A DNA stretch of 64,000 nucleotides, from NCBI RefSeq assembly GCF_010977575.1, contig NZ_CP048812.1, positions 3,286,001 to 3,350,000 of the forward strand. Reading direction: 5' to 3'. This DNA is from Halomonas socia. GTDB taxonomy: Bacteria > Pseudomonadota > Gammaproteobacteria > Pseudomonadales > Halomonadaceae. The notes beneath the pieces are model-generated. The model ran no database searches, was not told the origin of the DNA, and saw only the letters and a program-made list of their open reading frames with translations. The position numbers and the translations under genes were made by a program. This document shows positions 9,130 to 16,984 of the stretch, piece by piece. Each line of letters starts with the position of its first letter. Position 1 is the stretch's first letter.

Positions 9130-9151
9130 ATTGTTCCATTATTGGAACAAT
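9130..9151. promoter_or_regulatory. Symmetric site between LysR and azoreductase genes
   Basis: ATTGTTCCA and TGGAACAAT form a perfect 9-bp inverted repeat around TTAT. Its place in the 141-bp divergent promoter region makes it the best candidate operator for the LysR protein. Confidence 0.6.
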
Positions 9152-9245
9152 CAATTCAATAATGCCCAACTAGTCTCCTGGGCGGGGAAGCCCTAACGTG
9201 GACCTCGTGGCGTACAGCGCCATATACCGCTTAAAGGAGATTGCA

Positions 9246-9869
9246 ATGAAACTACTGCATCTGGATGCCGGCCTGATCGAGGAGCAATCCATTTCCCGAG
9301 CGCTTACCGCTCGCATCGTCGAACGGCTGCAGGCCACTACGCCCGAGGTCGAGATCGTCTACCGTGACCTGGTAAAGCACCCTCCCAACCATCTTTCCGG
9401 CGAGATACTGGCCGGAGCAGGCCTGCGGGAGGGTGCGCGTAATGCACACCAGCGCGAGGAGGCCGAGATCACAGACATGTTGCTGGAGGAATTCCTGGCG
9501 GCAGAGGTGATCGTCGTCGGCGCTCCGATGTACAACTTTGCCATCCCCAGTCAACTCAAGGCCTGGTTGGATCGCATTCTCCAGGCCGGCAGAACCTTTC
9601 GTTACACCGAGAACGGCTCGGTGGGGCTGGCCGGTGGGCGGAAGGTGATCGCCGTGTCCGCACGCGGTGGCATCTATTCGCAAGGGCCGGCTGTGGACAG
9701 CGACTTTCAGGAGCGCTACCTGCGCGCCGTGTTCGGCTTCATCGGCATCGACGATATCACTGTGATCCGCGCCGAAGGCGTGGCCATGGGCGATGAGATG
9801 AAGCAGCGCGCGCTGAATACCGCCCACGAAGCCATTGCGGAGACTATCACCTCTGCTGAGTTGGCCTAG
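9246..9869 (+). CDS. azoR: FMN-dependent NADH-azoreductase
   Basis: A 207-residue flavodoxin-fold protein with the azoreductase motif APMYNFAIPSQLKAWLDRI and SARGG.YS phosphate and flavin contacts. It reduces quinones and azo compounds using NADH and FMN. The start at 9246 is set by AAGGAGA; an upstream in-frame ATG at 9198 lacks a site and family support. It is divergent from a LysR gene, the common arrangement for inducible azoreductases. Confidence 0.88.
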   Translation: MKLLHLDAGLIEEQSISRALTARIVERLQATTPEVEIVYRDLVKHPPNHLSGEILAGAGLREGARNAHQREEAEITDMLLEEFLAAEVIVVGAPMYNFAIPSQLKAWLDRILQAGRTFRYTENGSVGLAGGRKVIAVSARGGIYSQGPAVDSDFQERYLRAVFGFIGIDDITVIRAEGVAMGDEMKQRALNTAHEAIAETITSAELA

Positions 9870-9888
9870 CGTTAGCGTCGATGCCTCG

Positions 9889-9999
9889 GCACGGGCATCG
9901 GTAGCACTGGTCGAAAACGCTGAATTGCTCGTCTACGAAGGCGTGCCGCACGGCCTGACCGATACGCACAAGGAGCGGCTCATCCAGGGCCAATACCAA
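9889..9999 (+). pseudogene. C-terminal scrap of an alpha/beta hydrolase (chloroperoxidase type)
   Basis: The frame from about 9910 reads ENAELLVYEGVPHGLTDTHKER, the C-terminal catalytic-His segment of non-haem chloroperoxidase-like hydrolases, but no nucleophile elbow or N-terminus precedes it. Downstream to 10184 I see no gene. Confidence 0.55.
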
Positions 10000-10184
10000 G
10001 CGGTCGGGCAGGCGACGCAGATAGTGGATTGCACGTCCCACCGTCGCAGGCCAACGCGGCGCACACTCACCGAGCTGCGACAATGACGTCGATAACCGCT
10101 CCTCTGAGGATGGCCTCTATCGGGGCGGTGACGCATAATCTCTCTGTGCAGTACTTCCGATAATAATGAAAGGAGGGGGGAACT

Positions 10185-10325
10185 ATGAAAGTGATCATCG
10201 TTGCTTTAGCGCTGTTGGTCTTCAGTAGCAGCGTTCTGGCGCATGGGGGAGGTTGCCGGAAAAGCTCCCCACCTGGGCAGTGCTGCCACATGGATAACAG
10301 CGTAGGTAGAGTTCACTGTCATTGA
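10185..10325 (+). CDS. Small exported YHYH-type peptide
   Basis: A 46-residue protein with a strong AGGAGGGGGG site. Residues 1-19 are a signal peptide ending in VLA; the mature part starts HGGGC and ends CHMDNSVGRVHCH, which fits the CHxDxxxGxxHCH pattern of YHYH-domain proteins. Such proteins are exported and probably bind metal through His and Cys. An extra Cys pair (CC) sits just before the motif. Function unknown. Confidence 0.6.
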   Translation: MKVIIVALALLVFSSSVLAHGGGCRKSSPPGQCCHMDNSVGRVHCH

Positions 10326-10342
10326 GGCTTCGTAAGACAGCC

Positions 10343-10377
10343 CAACACCCCGAGCCAGCCCCAGGCCCGGGGTGTTG
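10343..10377. terminator. Hairpin between the YHYH gene and fabF
   Basis: CAACACCCCG and CGGGGTGTTG form a 10-bp stem between two convergent genes. No strong T-run on either side, so a shared intergenic terminator is plausible but not certain. Confidence 0.5.
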
Positions 10378-10413
10378 CCGTTCATGGCATCAGCCAATCA
10401 CGCGGCACCATCG

Positions 10414-11679
10414 CTACACCTTGCTGACGATCAGCGCCGCATTCACCCCGCCGAAGCCAAAGCCATTGCACAGCACGTGCTGGGTCGCATGCTCGCGTGC
10501 CGAGCCCGAGACGATGTCCAGATCACGCAGGTCGTCATCGAGGTTCTCCAGATTCAGGGTGGGGGGCAGGCGGTCGTGCATGACCGCCAGGGCAGAGAAG
10601 ATGCTTTCCACCCCACCGGCGGCGCCGAGCAGATGGCCGGTGGCCGACTTGGTCGCGGAAATCGGGATGCCGGCGAGGGCGTCGCCAAAGGCGTTGCGCA
10701 GCGACGCGAGCTCGGCCCGGTCGCCCACCGGGGTCGACGTGGCGTGGGCATTGATATGGTCGATCGCTTCAGGAGACAGCCCTGCCATCCTCAGTGCGGC
10801 GCGAATGGCCGCCGCGGCACCCGCGCCGTCTTCCGGGCCGGCGGTGATATGGTGGGCATCCGCACTGGTGCCGTAGCCGCTGAGGATGGTCAGCGGTGTT
10901 GCCCCGCGGGCCTCGGCGTGGGCCAGCGTTTCGATCACCAGCAGCCCCGCGCCTTCTCCCATGACGAAGCCGTTGCGGGCCTGGTCGAAGGGGCGGGACG
11001 CCCTGGTGGGGTCGTCCTGCTCGGTGGAGAGCGCCTTCATGGCATGGAAGCTGGCCAGCGAGAGCGGGTCTATGCAGGCTTCGGCGCCGCCCACCAGGGC
11101 CACCTCGGCCTCGCCGCTGCGGATCATGCGCATGCCGTCGCCTATGGCCTGCACTCCGGCCGCACACGCCGTTACCGGGCAGCCCAGCGGCCCACGCAAG
11201 CCATAGCGAATCGACACATTGCCCGCCGCCAGGTTGGCCAGGAAGGCCGGCACGGTAAAAGGCGAGAGCCGGCGATGCCCGCGCGACGAGAGCGTGTTCT
11301 GCGCCTGGGTGATGGTGGGGAAGCCGCCGATGCCAGAGCCTATGATAGTGGCCGTCGACAGCCGGTCCGCATCGCTTTCGGGGAACCAGTTGGCCTGGGT
11401 CAGCGCCTCTTCGGCGGCGCCCATGGCGTAGAGGCTGAACAGCTCCAGCTTACGACGCTCCTTGGCATCCAGCACCCGATCCGGATCGAGGCCGGCTTCC
11501 GGGTCGTCCTCGATACCGGGCACCGAGCCCGCGACCTTGATCGGCAGCTCGCCGGTATCGAACCGGGAGATCGGGGAAATGCCGGAGCGGCCGGCAAGTA
11601 GGCGTTCCCAGCCTGCCTTGACGCCGCAACCAAGGGGGCTGATCATGCCCATGCCGGTGATGACGAGCGGTGATTGCAT
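10414..11679 (-). CDS. fabF: Beta-ketoacyl-ACP synthase II
   Basis: A 421-residue condensing enzyme that elongates acyl-ACP with malonyl-ACP. The triad is intact: Cys172 in TACAAG, His313 in NAHATSTPVGD and His350 in KSATGHLLG. The start at 11679 follows AGGA and gives the usual MxxxVVITGMG beginning; the longer open frame upstream runs into the divergent promoter. It stands apart from a fab cluster and is divergent from a TetR gene, so it may be a regulated paralogue rather than the housekeeping FabF. Confidence 0.9.
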   Translation of the reverse strand: MQSPLVITGMGMISPLGCGVKAGWERLLAGRSGISPISRFDTGELPIKVAGSVPGIEDDPEAGLDPDRVLDAKERRKLELFSLYAMGAAEEALTQANWFPESDADRLSTATIIGSGIGGFPTITQAQNTLSSRGHRRLSPFTVPAFLANLAAGNVSIRYGLRGPLGCPVTACAAGVQAIGDGMRMIRSGEAEVALVGGAEACIDPLSLASFHAMKALSTEQDDPTRASRPFDQARNGFVMGEGAGLLVIETLAHAEARGATPLTILSGYGTSADAHHITAGPEDGAGAAAAIRAALRMAGLSPEAIDHINAHATSTPVGDRAELASLRNAFGDALAGIPISATKSATGHLLGAAGGVESIFSALAVMHDRLPPTLNLENLDDDLRDLDIVSGSAREHATQHVLCNGFGFGGVNAALIVSKV

Positions 11680-11724
11680 GGTAAATTCCTGAACGGCTTG
11701 GGGTTGTGCCACGCTATCACCGGG

Positions 11725-11739
11725 CTTGATATGATCAAG
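11725..11739. promoter_or_regulatory. Palindrome between fabF and the TetR gene
   Basis: CTTGAT-ATG-ATCAAG is a perfect inverted repeat in the 91-bp divergent gap and is a candidate operator for the neighbouring TetR-family repressor. Confidence 0.5.
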
Positions 11740-11770
11740 ATAATATTCAGCGGGGGAGTGTGAGGTCGCC

Positions 11771-12433
11771 ATGCCTGACTCGACGAGCCGAAAGGCCAAA
11801 TCGCGCGAGCGCATCCTCAAGTCGGCTATCGAACTGTTCAGCCGTCAAGGTTTCGAGAAGGTCTCCATCGGCCAGATCATGAAGCTGGCCAAGATGACCC
11901 ACGGTGCCTTCTACGCCCACTTCGCCTCGAAGGAAGCGCTCTACCACGCCTCGGTGCGGGAAACCCTGGAAAGCAGCCGCGCGGCTCGGCTGGTCAAGGG
12001 GCCGCTCTCGGTGAAGCACCTGACGGAGCTGGTCGCCAACTGCTGGAACCTCCAGGAGCTGGAACGCAAGCGCAAGCCGGGGCCCGAGTCGGTGTTGTTC
12101 AACGAGATCGGCAACGAGAATGCCGAGATCCGCACGTTGTTCGAAGCCTCCTACCTGCGCATGAAGAAGATGCTGGAAACCCGACTCATCGCCCTGAGCC
12201 GCCTGAAGAAACTGCCCTTCGAGCCCGACCGCGAGATCATCGCCGACAAGTCCCGCGCCATTCTCGCCTCCCTGGTGGGCGCCGTGGCCATCGCCAAGAG
12301 CCTGCCCAACGAGCAGGAACGCCAGCGCATCCTCGACGCCGCCCAGCGCAACATCCTGCAGATGCTCGGCGTCGACGAGAGCGAACTGGAAAGCATGCTG
12401 GGCGCTGCAGGGCAAGATCAGAGCCCCGCGTAG
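11771..12433 (+). CDS. TetR/AcrR-family transcriptional regulator
   Basis: A 220-residue protein with a TetR helix-turn-helix at residues 10-55 (GFEKVSIGQIMKLAKMTHGAFYAHFASKE spans recognition helix and dimer start) and a helical ligand domain. It is divergent from the KAS II gene, suggesting control of that gene or of a fatty-acyl process; the ligand is unknown. The 199 bp after it, up to the integrase stop, contain no gene I can support. Confidence 0.88.
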   Translation: MPDSTSRKAKSRERILKSAIELFSRQGFEKVSIGQIMKLAKMTHGAFYAHFASKEALYHASVRETLESSRAARLVKGPLSVKHLTELVANCWNLQELERKRKPGPESVLFNEIGNENAEIRTLFEASYLRMKKMLETRLIALSRLKKLPFEPDREIIADKSRAILASLVGAVAIAKSLPNEQERQRILDAAQRNILQMLGVDESELESMLGAAGQDQSPA

Positions 12434-12632
12434 CATCCCTTTCTTCCCCTAATGCTTTTGTGCAGTGTTGACTTTGTTGGCGTTGCTCAGCGCATAGCGT
12501 TTGTTTACGGTAAGGCAAAGGCCACTGAAGATGGCCGTTAATCAAGATGTACGCAAGGGCTGCCGCATCAGGGATGACACTGCCATCATTCATGCTGCCG
12601 GGTAGGGGCGGTAGCGTGCCTGGACTCAGTCA

Positions 12633-13610
12633 TCAACCACTTAACCCAGCGGGCTGCGAACTCCGGCGAACGAACCCCTTACCCAGCACATGCGTATAGA
12701 TCTGAGTGGTTTCCACGCTCTTGTGCCCCAGCAACTCCTGAACGGTGCGGATATCTGTTCCTTGGGTCAGCAATTGAGTGGCGAAGCTGTGCCGCAGAGT
12801 ATGGCAGGAGCCGGGACGCGGTAACGATGCTGCTCGCATCGCATTCTTGACGGCCTTCTGCACCGCTGATGGGTGGATATGATGAAGAACGACCTTGCCG
12901 GCATCATCGAAGCAGGGGCGGCTAGCAGGAAATATCCATTGCCAGGCCAGGGATATCCTAGCGTTGGGATACTTACGGTCCAGCGCATGGGGAAGCGTCA
13001 CTGGAACGCTATCATGGTTCAGGCGATGGCAAATCTGCTGTTCAGCAGTGGAGATATGATGTTGCAAGGCGGGAATACAGGTCGCAGGGAGCAACGTGGT
13101 TCTGTCCTTGTCGCCCTTGCCAGCTCTCACTGTAATAACCTGACGTTCGAAATCGATATCCCGAACACGTAGGCGGCATGTTTCGATGAGCCGCAGCCCT
13201 GAACCGTACACCAATGTCCCCATCAGATACATGGAGCCAGAAAGGTGGCCCAGCACACCCATCACTTCCTCATGGGATAGCACCACTGGCAGCCGGCGCG
13301 GGCGCTTGGCGCGTGAGAATTCACCGATCTCCCTCAAGGGCTGCTCGAGGACATGGCGATAAAGGAAGACAAGGGAATTCAGCGCCTGGTTCTGCGTGGC
13401 CGCTGCCACTTGGCGTTCCACCGCAAGGTGCTCCAGGAAGGCACGCACCTCGGAGCATCCCATGCTGGCAGGATGGCGCACGCCATGGAAGCGAATGAAG
13501 TAGCGGATCCAGTAGCAGTAGGTTTTCTCGGTGCGTGGGCTATAGCGCTTCACCCGCATGGTGGCATTCATCCGATCCATCAGCTTCGGTGGCTTGTTGT
13601 GAGTATCCAT
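12633..13610 (-). CDS. intI: Integron integrase (IntI-type tyrosine recombinase)
   Basis: A 325-residue tyrosine recombinase with the IntI-specific insertion (residues 208-228, ALDRKYPNA then WQWIFPA) absent from XerCD. Catalytic residues are present: Arg140, Lys in GKGDKDR, His270, Arg273, His296 and Tyr305, so it looks active. I chose the ATG at 13610 because AAAAGGAGC precedes it; a further ATG at 13640 has no site. It recombines attI with folded single-stranded attC sites. The gene points away from the cassette array that begins about 120 bp upstream, the standard integron arrangement. Confidence 0.95.
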   Translation of the reverse strand: MDTHNKPPKLMDRMNATMRVKRYSPRTEKTYCYWIRYFIRFHGVRHPASMGCSEVRAFLEHLAVERQVAAATQNQALNSLVFLYRHVLEQPLREIGEFSRAKRPRRLPVVLSHEEVMGVLGHLSGSMYLMGTLVYGSGLRLIETCRLRVRDIDFERQVITVRAGKGDKDRTTLLPATCIPALQHHISTAEQQICHRLNHDSVPVTLPHALDRKYPNARISLAWQWIFPASRPCFDDAGKVVLHHIHPSAVQKAVKNAMRAASLPRPGSCHTLRHSFATQLLTQGTDIRTVQELLGHKSVETTQIYTHVLGKGFVRRSSQPAGLSG

Positions 13611-13628
13611 TTGGTAGCTCCTTTTTCC

Positions 13629-13662
13629 TTGGATATGCATACAGTATTATTGGTTCCGGCAA
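13629..13662 (-). promoter_or_regulatory. Probable intI promoter with LexA-like box
   Basis: On the minus strand TTGCCG (13662-13657) and TGCATA (13639-13634) are 17 bp apart. The 16-mer at 13629-13644, TTGGATATGCATACAG, resembles the LexA site (CTGT-N8-ACAG): the ACAG half is exact, the other half matches two of four, and the centre is A/T-rich. SOS control of intI is known in other integrons. The match is imperfect. Confidence 0.45.
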
Positions 13663-13728
13663 AACGCACAACCGCGCGAATTCTGCATAGGTTGCCTAGC
13701 TATTCTTAGCCTCAAGGGATATCAATGG

Positions 13729-13820
13729 GTTAGGTGCAAAGCAGCAGGCTAGATAAGATTGTTGAACGCGCCGGCTCGTTCAAGATGATGAACGAGCGTG
13801 CTATCCAAGACCTGTTGGGA
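13729..13820 (+). other. attI region (integron primary recombination site)
   Basis: Two core-like heptamers lie upstream of intI and before the first cassette gene: GTTAGGT (13729-13735) and GTTGGGA (13814-13820). The first cassette ends in GCCCAAC, which pairs with the second core at six of seven positions and with the first at five, so the junction may be at 13814. Between them is a perfect 9-bp hairpin, GCTCGTTCA/TGAACGAGC (13774-13797). The exact crossover cannot be fixed from sequence. Confidence 0.6.
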
Positions 13821-13837
13821 AAATAAATTCGGGTTTC

Positions 13838-15151
13838 ATGATGCTTAACCCAGGCAAGAAAAATTTTGACGTCATCATAGTCGGTGCTGGTTTGTCGGGC
13901 CTTTCCGCGGCCAAGGTTTTGACAGCTGCTGGCTTTACCTGTCAGGTACTGGAAGCTCAAGGCAGAGCAGGTGGACGCGTTCGCTCTGCGGTTTCCGAAG
14001 ATGGGTGCGTTATGGAAGCTGGAGCTCAGTTCCTGAATCAGGACATGGAGGCATTGCTCGGTCTGGTGAGTGAAGCAGGGCTCGACACGGTGTCGACGGT
14101 GGCCGGGAACGGAAGTATCGCCCTGGATGCATCGAGTCTCATTGATGCGGCGCCATGGCTGGCTCGACTTGAGGATGACTGGCCGCGTCTGCTGGAATCG
14201 GTTGGTGTTGATAGCGGCCGGCCCGATCAACCGCTAGCACAACTGATCCGGCATGCGACGTCGGACGCGAAGGGCATCCGCGTACTGGAGAGCGCGCTTG
14301 GAGAGCTACTGTGTCGCCCCCCTTCGACAACTAGTGCTCAAGGGCTGCTAGAACTTTATACCAGATACGCCTCCGAACGCGATGATGGAGAACTCCAGGT
14401 TCTGGGCCCTCTGGATGCTGTGATCGACCGATTGGTAGCAACATTGTGTGCTCCGCCACTTTACAATGCTCCGGTTACGGAGATTATTGAAAAAAGGAAC
14501 GGTGTTGAGGCCATAACACCACAAGGTAACTATCGCGCGAAACGTGTCGTGCTTGCCGTAACGCCCGTAGCAGCAAAGTCCATCAAACTGCCCGCTGCCG
14601 TGCGGGACAAAGCCGGTGCGGCGCTTGACAGTTATGGTGCGGGCGCAATAGTTAAGATTTCACTCACTTATCGCGATGCCTTCTGGCGCGAGCTGACTGA
14701 ACCAGAGAACAGACATTCGATTGGATCTATCGTGAGCCTGGATCCTGAAGGCATTACGGTGACCGACGCCTCCCGAGCTGGAGAGAAGATTGGCCGGCTG
14801 GTGGTCTTCGCCGGTGGCACGCATGGCCAGGCTCTTGCAAGAGCTGATGACTCCCGAAGACGACAGTTTGCTGTGAGTATTCCATCTCGTGCTTTTGGCA
14901 CTGCTGCGGATCAGCCTTTGAGTGTGACCCAAGGTATTTGGGTGCAGGATTCATGGTGCGGTGGTGGATACAATTCTTATATCAACTATGGTGGACTGCC
15001 AGATGCAGCAGCTCGGCTGCGTGCTATTGAAGGCCCTGTGGTTTTCGCATGCTCCGAAATCGCGGAGCGATTTCCAGGATACATGGAAGGTGCGTTGAAC
15101 GCGGGTGAAGTAGTAGCTACTTCCATTATTCGTGAGCTGGGCCGGATTTGA
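13838..15151 (+). CDS. Cassette 1: FAD-dependent amine oxidase
   Basis: A 437-residue flavoprotein of the monoamine oxidase/protoporphyrinogen oxidase superfamily. The dinucleotide fold is at residues 11-40 (VIIVGAGLSGLSAA, then GGRVRS). The C-terminal FAD contact region reads FACSEIAERFPGYMEGALNAGE, close to the FAGTE...GYMEGA pattern of amine oxidases. Substrate unknown. No signal peptide. At 1.3 kb it is large for a cassette gene. The ribosome site before ATGATG is weak. It lies closest to attI, so it should be the most strongly expressed cassette if a promoter reads out of the intI-attI region. Confidence 0.85.
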   Translation: MMLNPGKKNFDVIIVGAGLSGLSAAKVLTAAGFTCQVLEAQGRAGGRVRSAVSEDGCVMEAGAQFLNQDMEALLGLVSEAGLDTVSTVAGNGSIALDASSLIDAAPWLARLEDDWPRLLESVGVDSGRPDQPLAQLIRHATSDAKGIRVLESALGELLCRPPSTTSAQGLLELYTRYASERDDGELQVLGPLDAVIDRLVATLCAPPLYNAPVTEIIEKRNGVEAITPQGNYRAKRVVLAVTPVAAKSIKLPAAVRDKAGAALDSYGAGAIVKISLTYRDAFWRELTEPENRHSIGSIVSLDPEGITVTDASRAGEKIGRLVVFAGGTHGQALARADDSRRRQFAVSIPSRAFGTAADQPLSVTQGIWVQDSWCGGGYNSYINYGGLPDAAARLRAIEGPVVFACSEIAERFPGYMEGALNAGEVVATSIIRELGRI

Positions 15152-15165
15152 TAATGATAGGCATC

Positions 15166-15225
15166 GCCCAACAATGCCATGCAGCCGACACTCGTGCCTC
15201 GCGCGACTGATGGCCAACGTTAACA
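15166..15225 (+). repeat. attC site 1
   Basis: R-double-prime GCCCAAC, R-prime GTTAACA, 60 bp in all; GCCAT and ATGGC inside can pair, giving a short imperfect hairpin. The cassette boundary falls after G15219. The first heptamer does not pair perfectly with the start of its own cassette, unlike the later sites. Confidence 0.7.
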
Positions 15226-15242
15226 GTATCTGACTCGACACC

Positions 15243-15273
15243 TTGACAATACCCACACTATAACTACAATGTA
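15243..15273 (+). promoter_or_regulatory. Promoter and candidate operator of the brnTA cassette
   Basis: TTGACA (15243-15248), 16-bp spacer, TACAAT (15265-15270): a near-consensus sigma-70 promoter. The perfect palindrome TACA-A-TGTA (15265-15273) covers the -10 and could be the autoregulatory BrnA site. Transcription would start about at the toxin ATG (15278), implying a leaderless message. Confidence 0.7.
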
Positions 15274-15277
15274 ATGC

Positions 15278-15571
15278 ATGAGCCATCTTACCTTTGACTG
15301 GGATCCTCGCAAGGATGCCGCTAATCGCAAGAAGCACAAGGTCTCGTTCGAGGAAGCCAAAACCGTCTTTACAGACGAATTCGGCCGTTTAATAGCAGAC
15401 CCAGACCATTCTGATGAGGAAGACCGGTTCATACTACTAGGATCGAGCATCCATTCTCGCTTGCTGGTGGTATGCCACTGCGTTAGAGACGGTGAAACCA
15501 TTCGAATCATCTCTGCGCGGAAGGCGGACAAGCGAGAACGAAAGACTTATGAAGGGTATAGACATGCGTGA
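15278..15571 (+). CDS. brnT: Cassette 2: BrnT-family ribonuclease toxin
   Basis: A 97-residue protein matching BrnT: FDWDPRKDAANRKKHKVSFEEA at the N-terminus and RIISARKADKRERKTYE at the C-terminus. BrnT is a RelE-fold ribonuclease that arrests translation and is neutralised by BrnA. Toxin-first order and a 4-base ATGA-type overlap region with brnA are typical. It has its own promoter inside the cassette, as toxin-antitoxin cassettes usually do, which helps stabilise arrays. Confidence 0.92.
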   Translation: MSHLTFDWDPRKDAANRKKHKVSFEEAKTVFTDEFGRLIADPDHSDEEDRFILLGSSIHSRLLVVCHCVRDGETIRIISARKADKRERKTYEGYRHA

Positions 15572-15773
15572 CCATTATGATTTTTCCGAATCCGTCAAGA
15601 ATCCATACGCCAAAAAGCTCAAGAAGCAGGTTACGATCCGGCTGGATGAAGATACGGTTGCGTACTTCAAGGATCTTGCTGAGAAAAAAGACCTACCGTA
15701 CCAGAGTCTTATCAACCTCTACCTGCGTGACTGCGCTCAGTCACACAAGGATTTGAAGATTGAGTGGCAGTGA
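15564..15773 (+). CDS. brnA: Cassette 2: BrnA antitoxin
   Basis: A 69-residue protein with a DHYDFS start, NPYAKKLKKQ and a ribbon-helix-helix (VTIRLDEDTVAYFKDLAEK), the BrnA DNA-binding fold; LPYQSLINLYLRDCA follows. It should bind BrnT and repress the operon. The ATG at 15564 overlaps the brnT end and has an AAGGG site; an alternative ATG lies at 15549. The stop is 2 bp before attC 2. Confidence 0.9.
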   Translation: MRDHYDFSESVKNPYAKKLKKQVTIRLDEDTVAYFKDLAEKKDLPYQSLINLYLRDCAQSHKDLKIEWQ

Positions 15774-15775
15774 AC

Positions 15776-15862
15776 TGTTAACAAGCGACTTCTGGCGGAC
15801 AGGCAAAAGCTCCGGCCAAAAGCGGCCTCCACTTTTTCCTGCTGCAGAGCCGGGCGTTATGT
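15776..15862 (+). repeat. attC site 2
   Basis: TGTTAAC ... GTTATGT, 87 bp. TGTTAAC is the exact complement of the cassette-2 start (GTTAACA at 15219), seven of seven, as expected when one circular cassette supplies both ends. Confidence 0.85.
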
Positions 15863-15892
15863 GTATTGAGTGATCGAGGGTGAGAGGTTGCC

Positions 15893-16240
15893 GTGGCATT
15901 GAGCGAAATTGAAATCAAGCGGATTGAGCGCGCGGTTTCCGCTTTTATGGACCGTAAGCGCCCACCGCCGCATATCCGGCCACAGCTGGACCTGAGGTAC
16001 CGAATCGAAGGTCAAAGCCTTGAGCTATTCGAAGTCCGTCCGTTTTGGGCAGATCCTTCTCAGACTATGGAAGCGGCAGTCGCTAAAGCCACCTATGTGA
16101 AGCGTACCGGGAGATGGAAAATCTATTGGCAGCGGGCAGATTTGAAGTGGCACCGGTACGATTCCAATCCGGAAGTGAACTCGATAGAAGATGTTTTGGC
16201 GGTCGTGGAAGCGGATGAATATGGCTGCTTTTTTGGTTGA
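15893..16240 (+). CDS. Cassette 3: DUF3024-family protein
   Basis: A 115-residue protein starting at GTG with a GAGAGG site. It contains LRYRIEGQSLELFEVRP and KATYVKRTGRWKIYWQRADLKWHRY, the pattern of DUF3024 proteins, which are common in integron arrays and have no assigned function. No signal or membrane segment. The stop is 3 bp before attC 3. Confidence 0.8.
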   Translation: MALSEIEIKRIERAVSAFMDRKRPPPHIRPQLDLRYRIEGQSLELFEVRPFWADPSQTMEAAVAKATYVKRTGRWKIYWQRADLKWHRYDSNPEVNSIEDVLAVVEADEYGCFFG

Positions 16241-16243
16241 AAC

Positions 16244-16342
16244 ACATAACCAGTCGCTCGAGTTCGCTCCGGCCCTGGCCGGGCCTGCGCCGGACGGGCT
16301 TTCCGCTCCGCTCCAAGCCCGCCGCTCAGCTTTGCGTTGAGG
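16244..16342 (+). repeat. attC site 3
   Basis: ACATAAC ... GTTGAGG, 99 bp. ACATAAC pairs exactly with the core that begins this cassette (GTTATGT at 15856). The interior is GC-rich with repeated GGCC/GCCGG hairpin arms. Confidence 0.85.
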
Positions 16343-16984
16343 CTGTAGAAAAAGCCCGCAGCCCCCGCCATTTTGGTAGGATCGGGAAAACAGCCTAGTA
16401 CTACAACCGTAGCTAAATTTGACTACACTGCAATGATATTGAATCCTAACGTTTTCTTGGATGAGATATGCAGTCGCTAGAAACCGCCATTGTCGACCGC
16501 TTCGATGACCTGGCCCAACGACTTGGACCGCTCTTTCCTCGCTCGGAAACCCGCGAGCGGGCTATGGGATATATCAAAGGCTTGCTCAGCCGATGTGAGC
16601 GCAAGAATGGCTGGCAACTCGCCGAATGGTTGGGCGATGTGTCTCCTGATGGAGTCCAGTACCTTCTGGATCGGGCACGCTGGGATGCCGACTCGGCGCG
16701 GGATAGGCTTCGCCAATGGGTCATCGAGTTACTGGGCGATCCTGAGAGTGTGTTGGTGTTGGACGAGACCGGCTTCATCAAGAAAGGTCAGCATTCAGCC
16801 GGCGTGCAGCGCCAGTACAGTGGCACCGTCGGCCGTATCGAGAATAGTCAGGTCGGCGTCTTTCTTCTCTACGCCAGTCCTGCTGGGCATGCTTTCCTGG
16901 ATCGCACCCTTTACTTGCCCAAGTCCTGGACCGAGGATCGCCATCGTTGCCGGCGTGCCGGGATTCCCGATGACGTCGAATTTG

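Noticed and set aside
12434-12632. Possible further integron or IS end beyond intI
   Set aside because: No inverted repeat, attC or transposase similarity could be recognised in these 199 bp.
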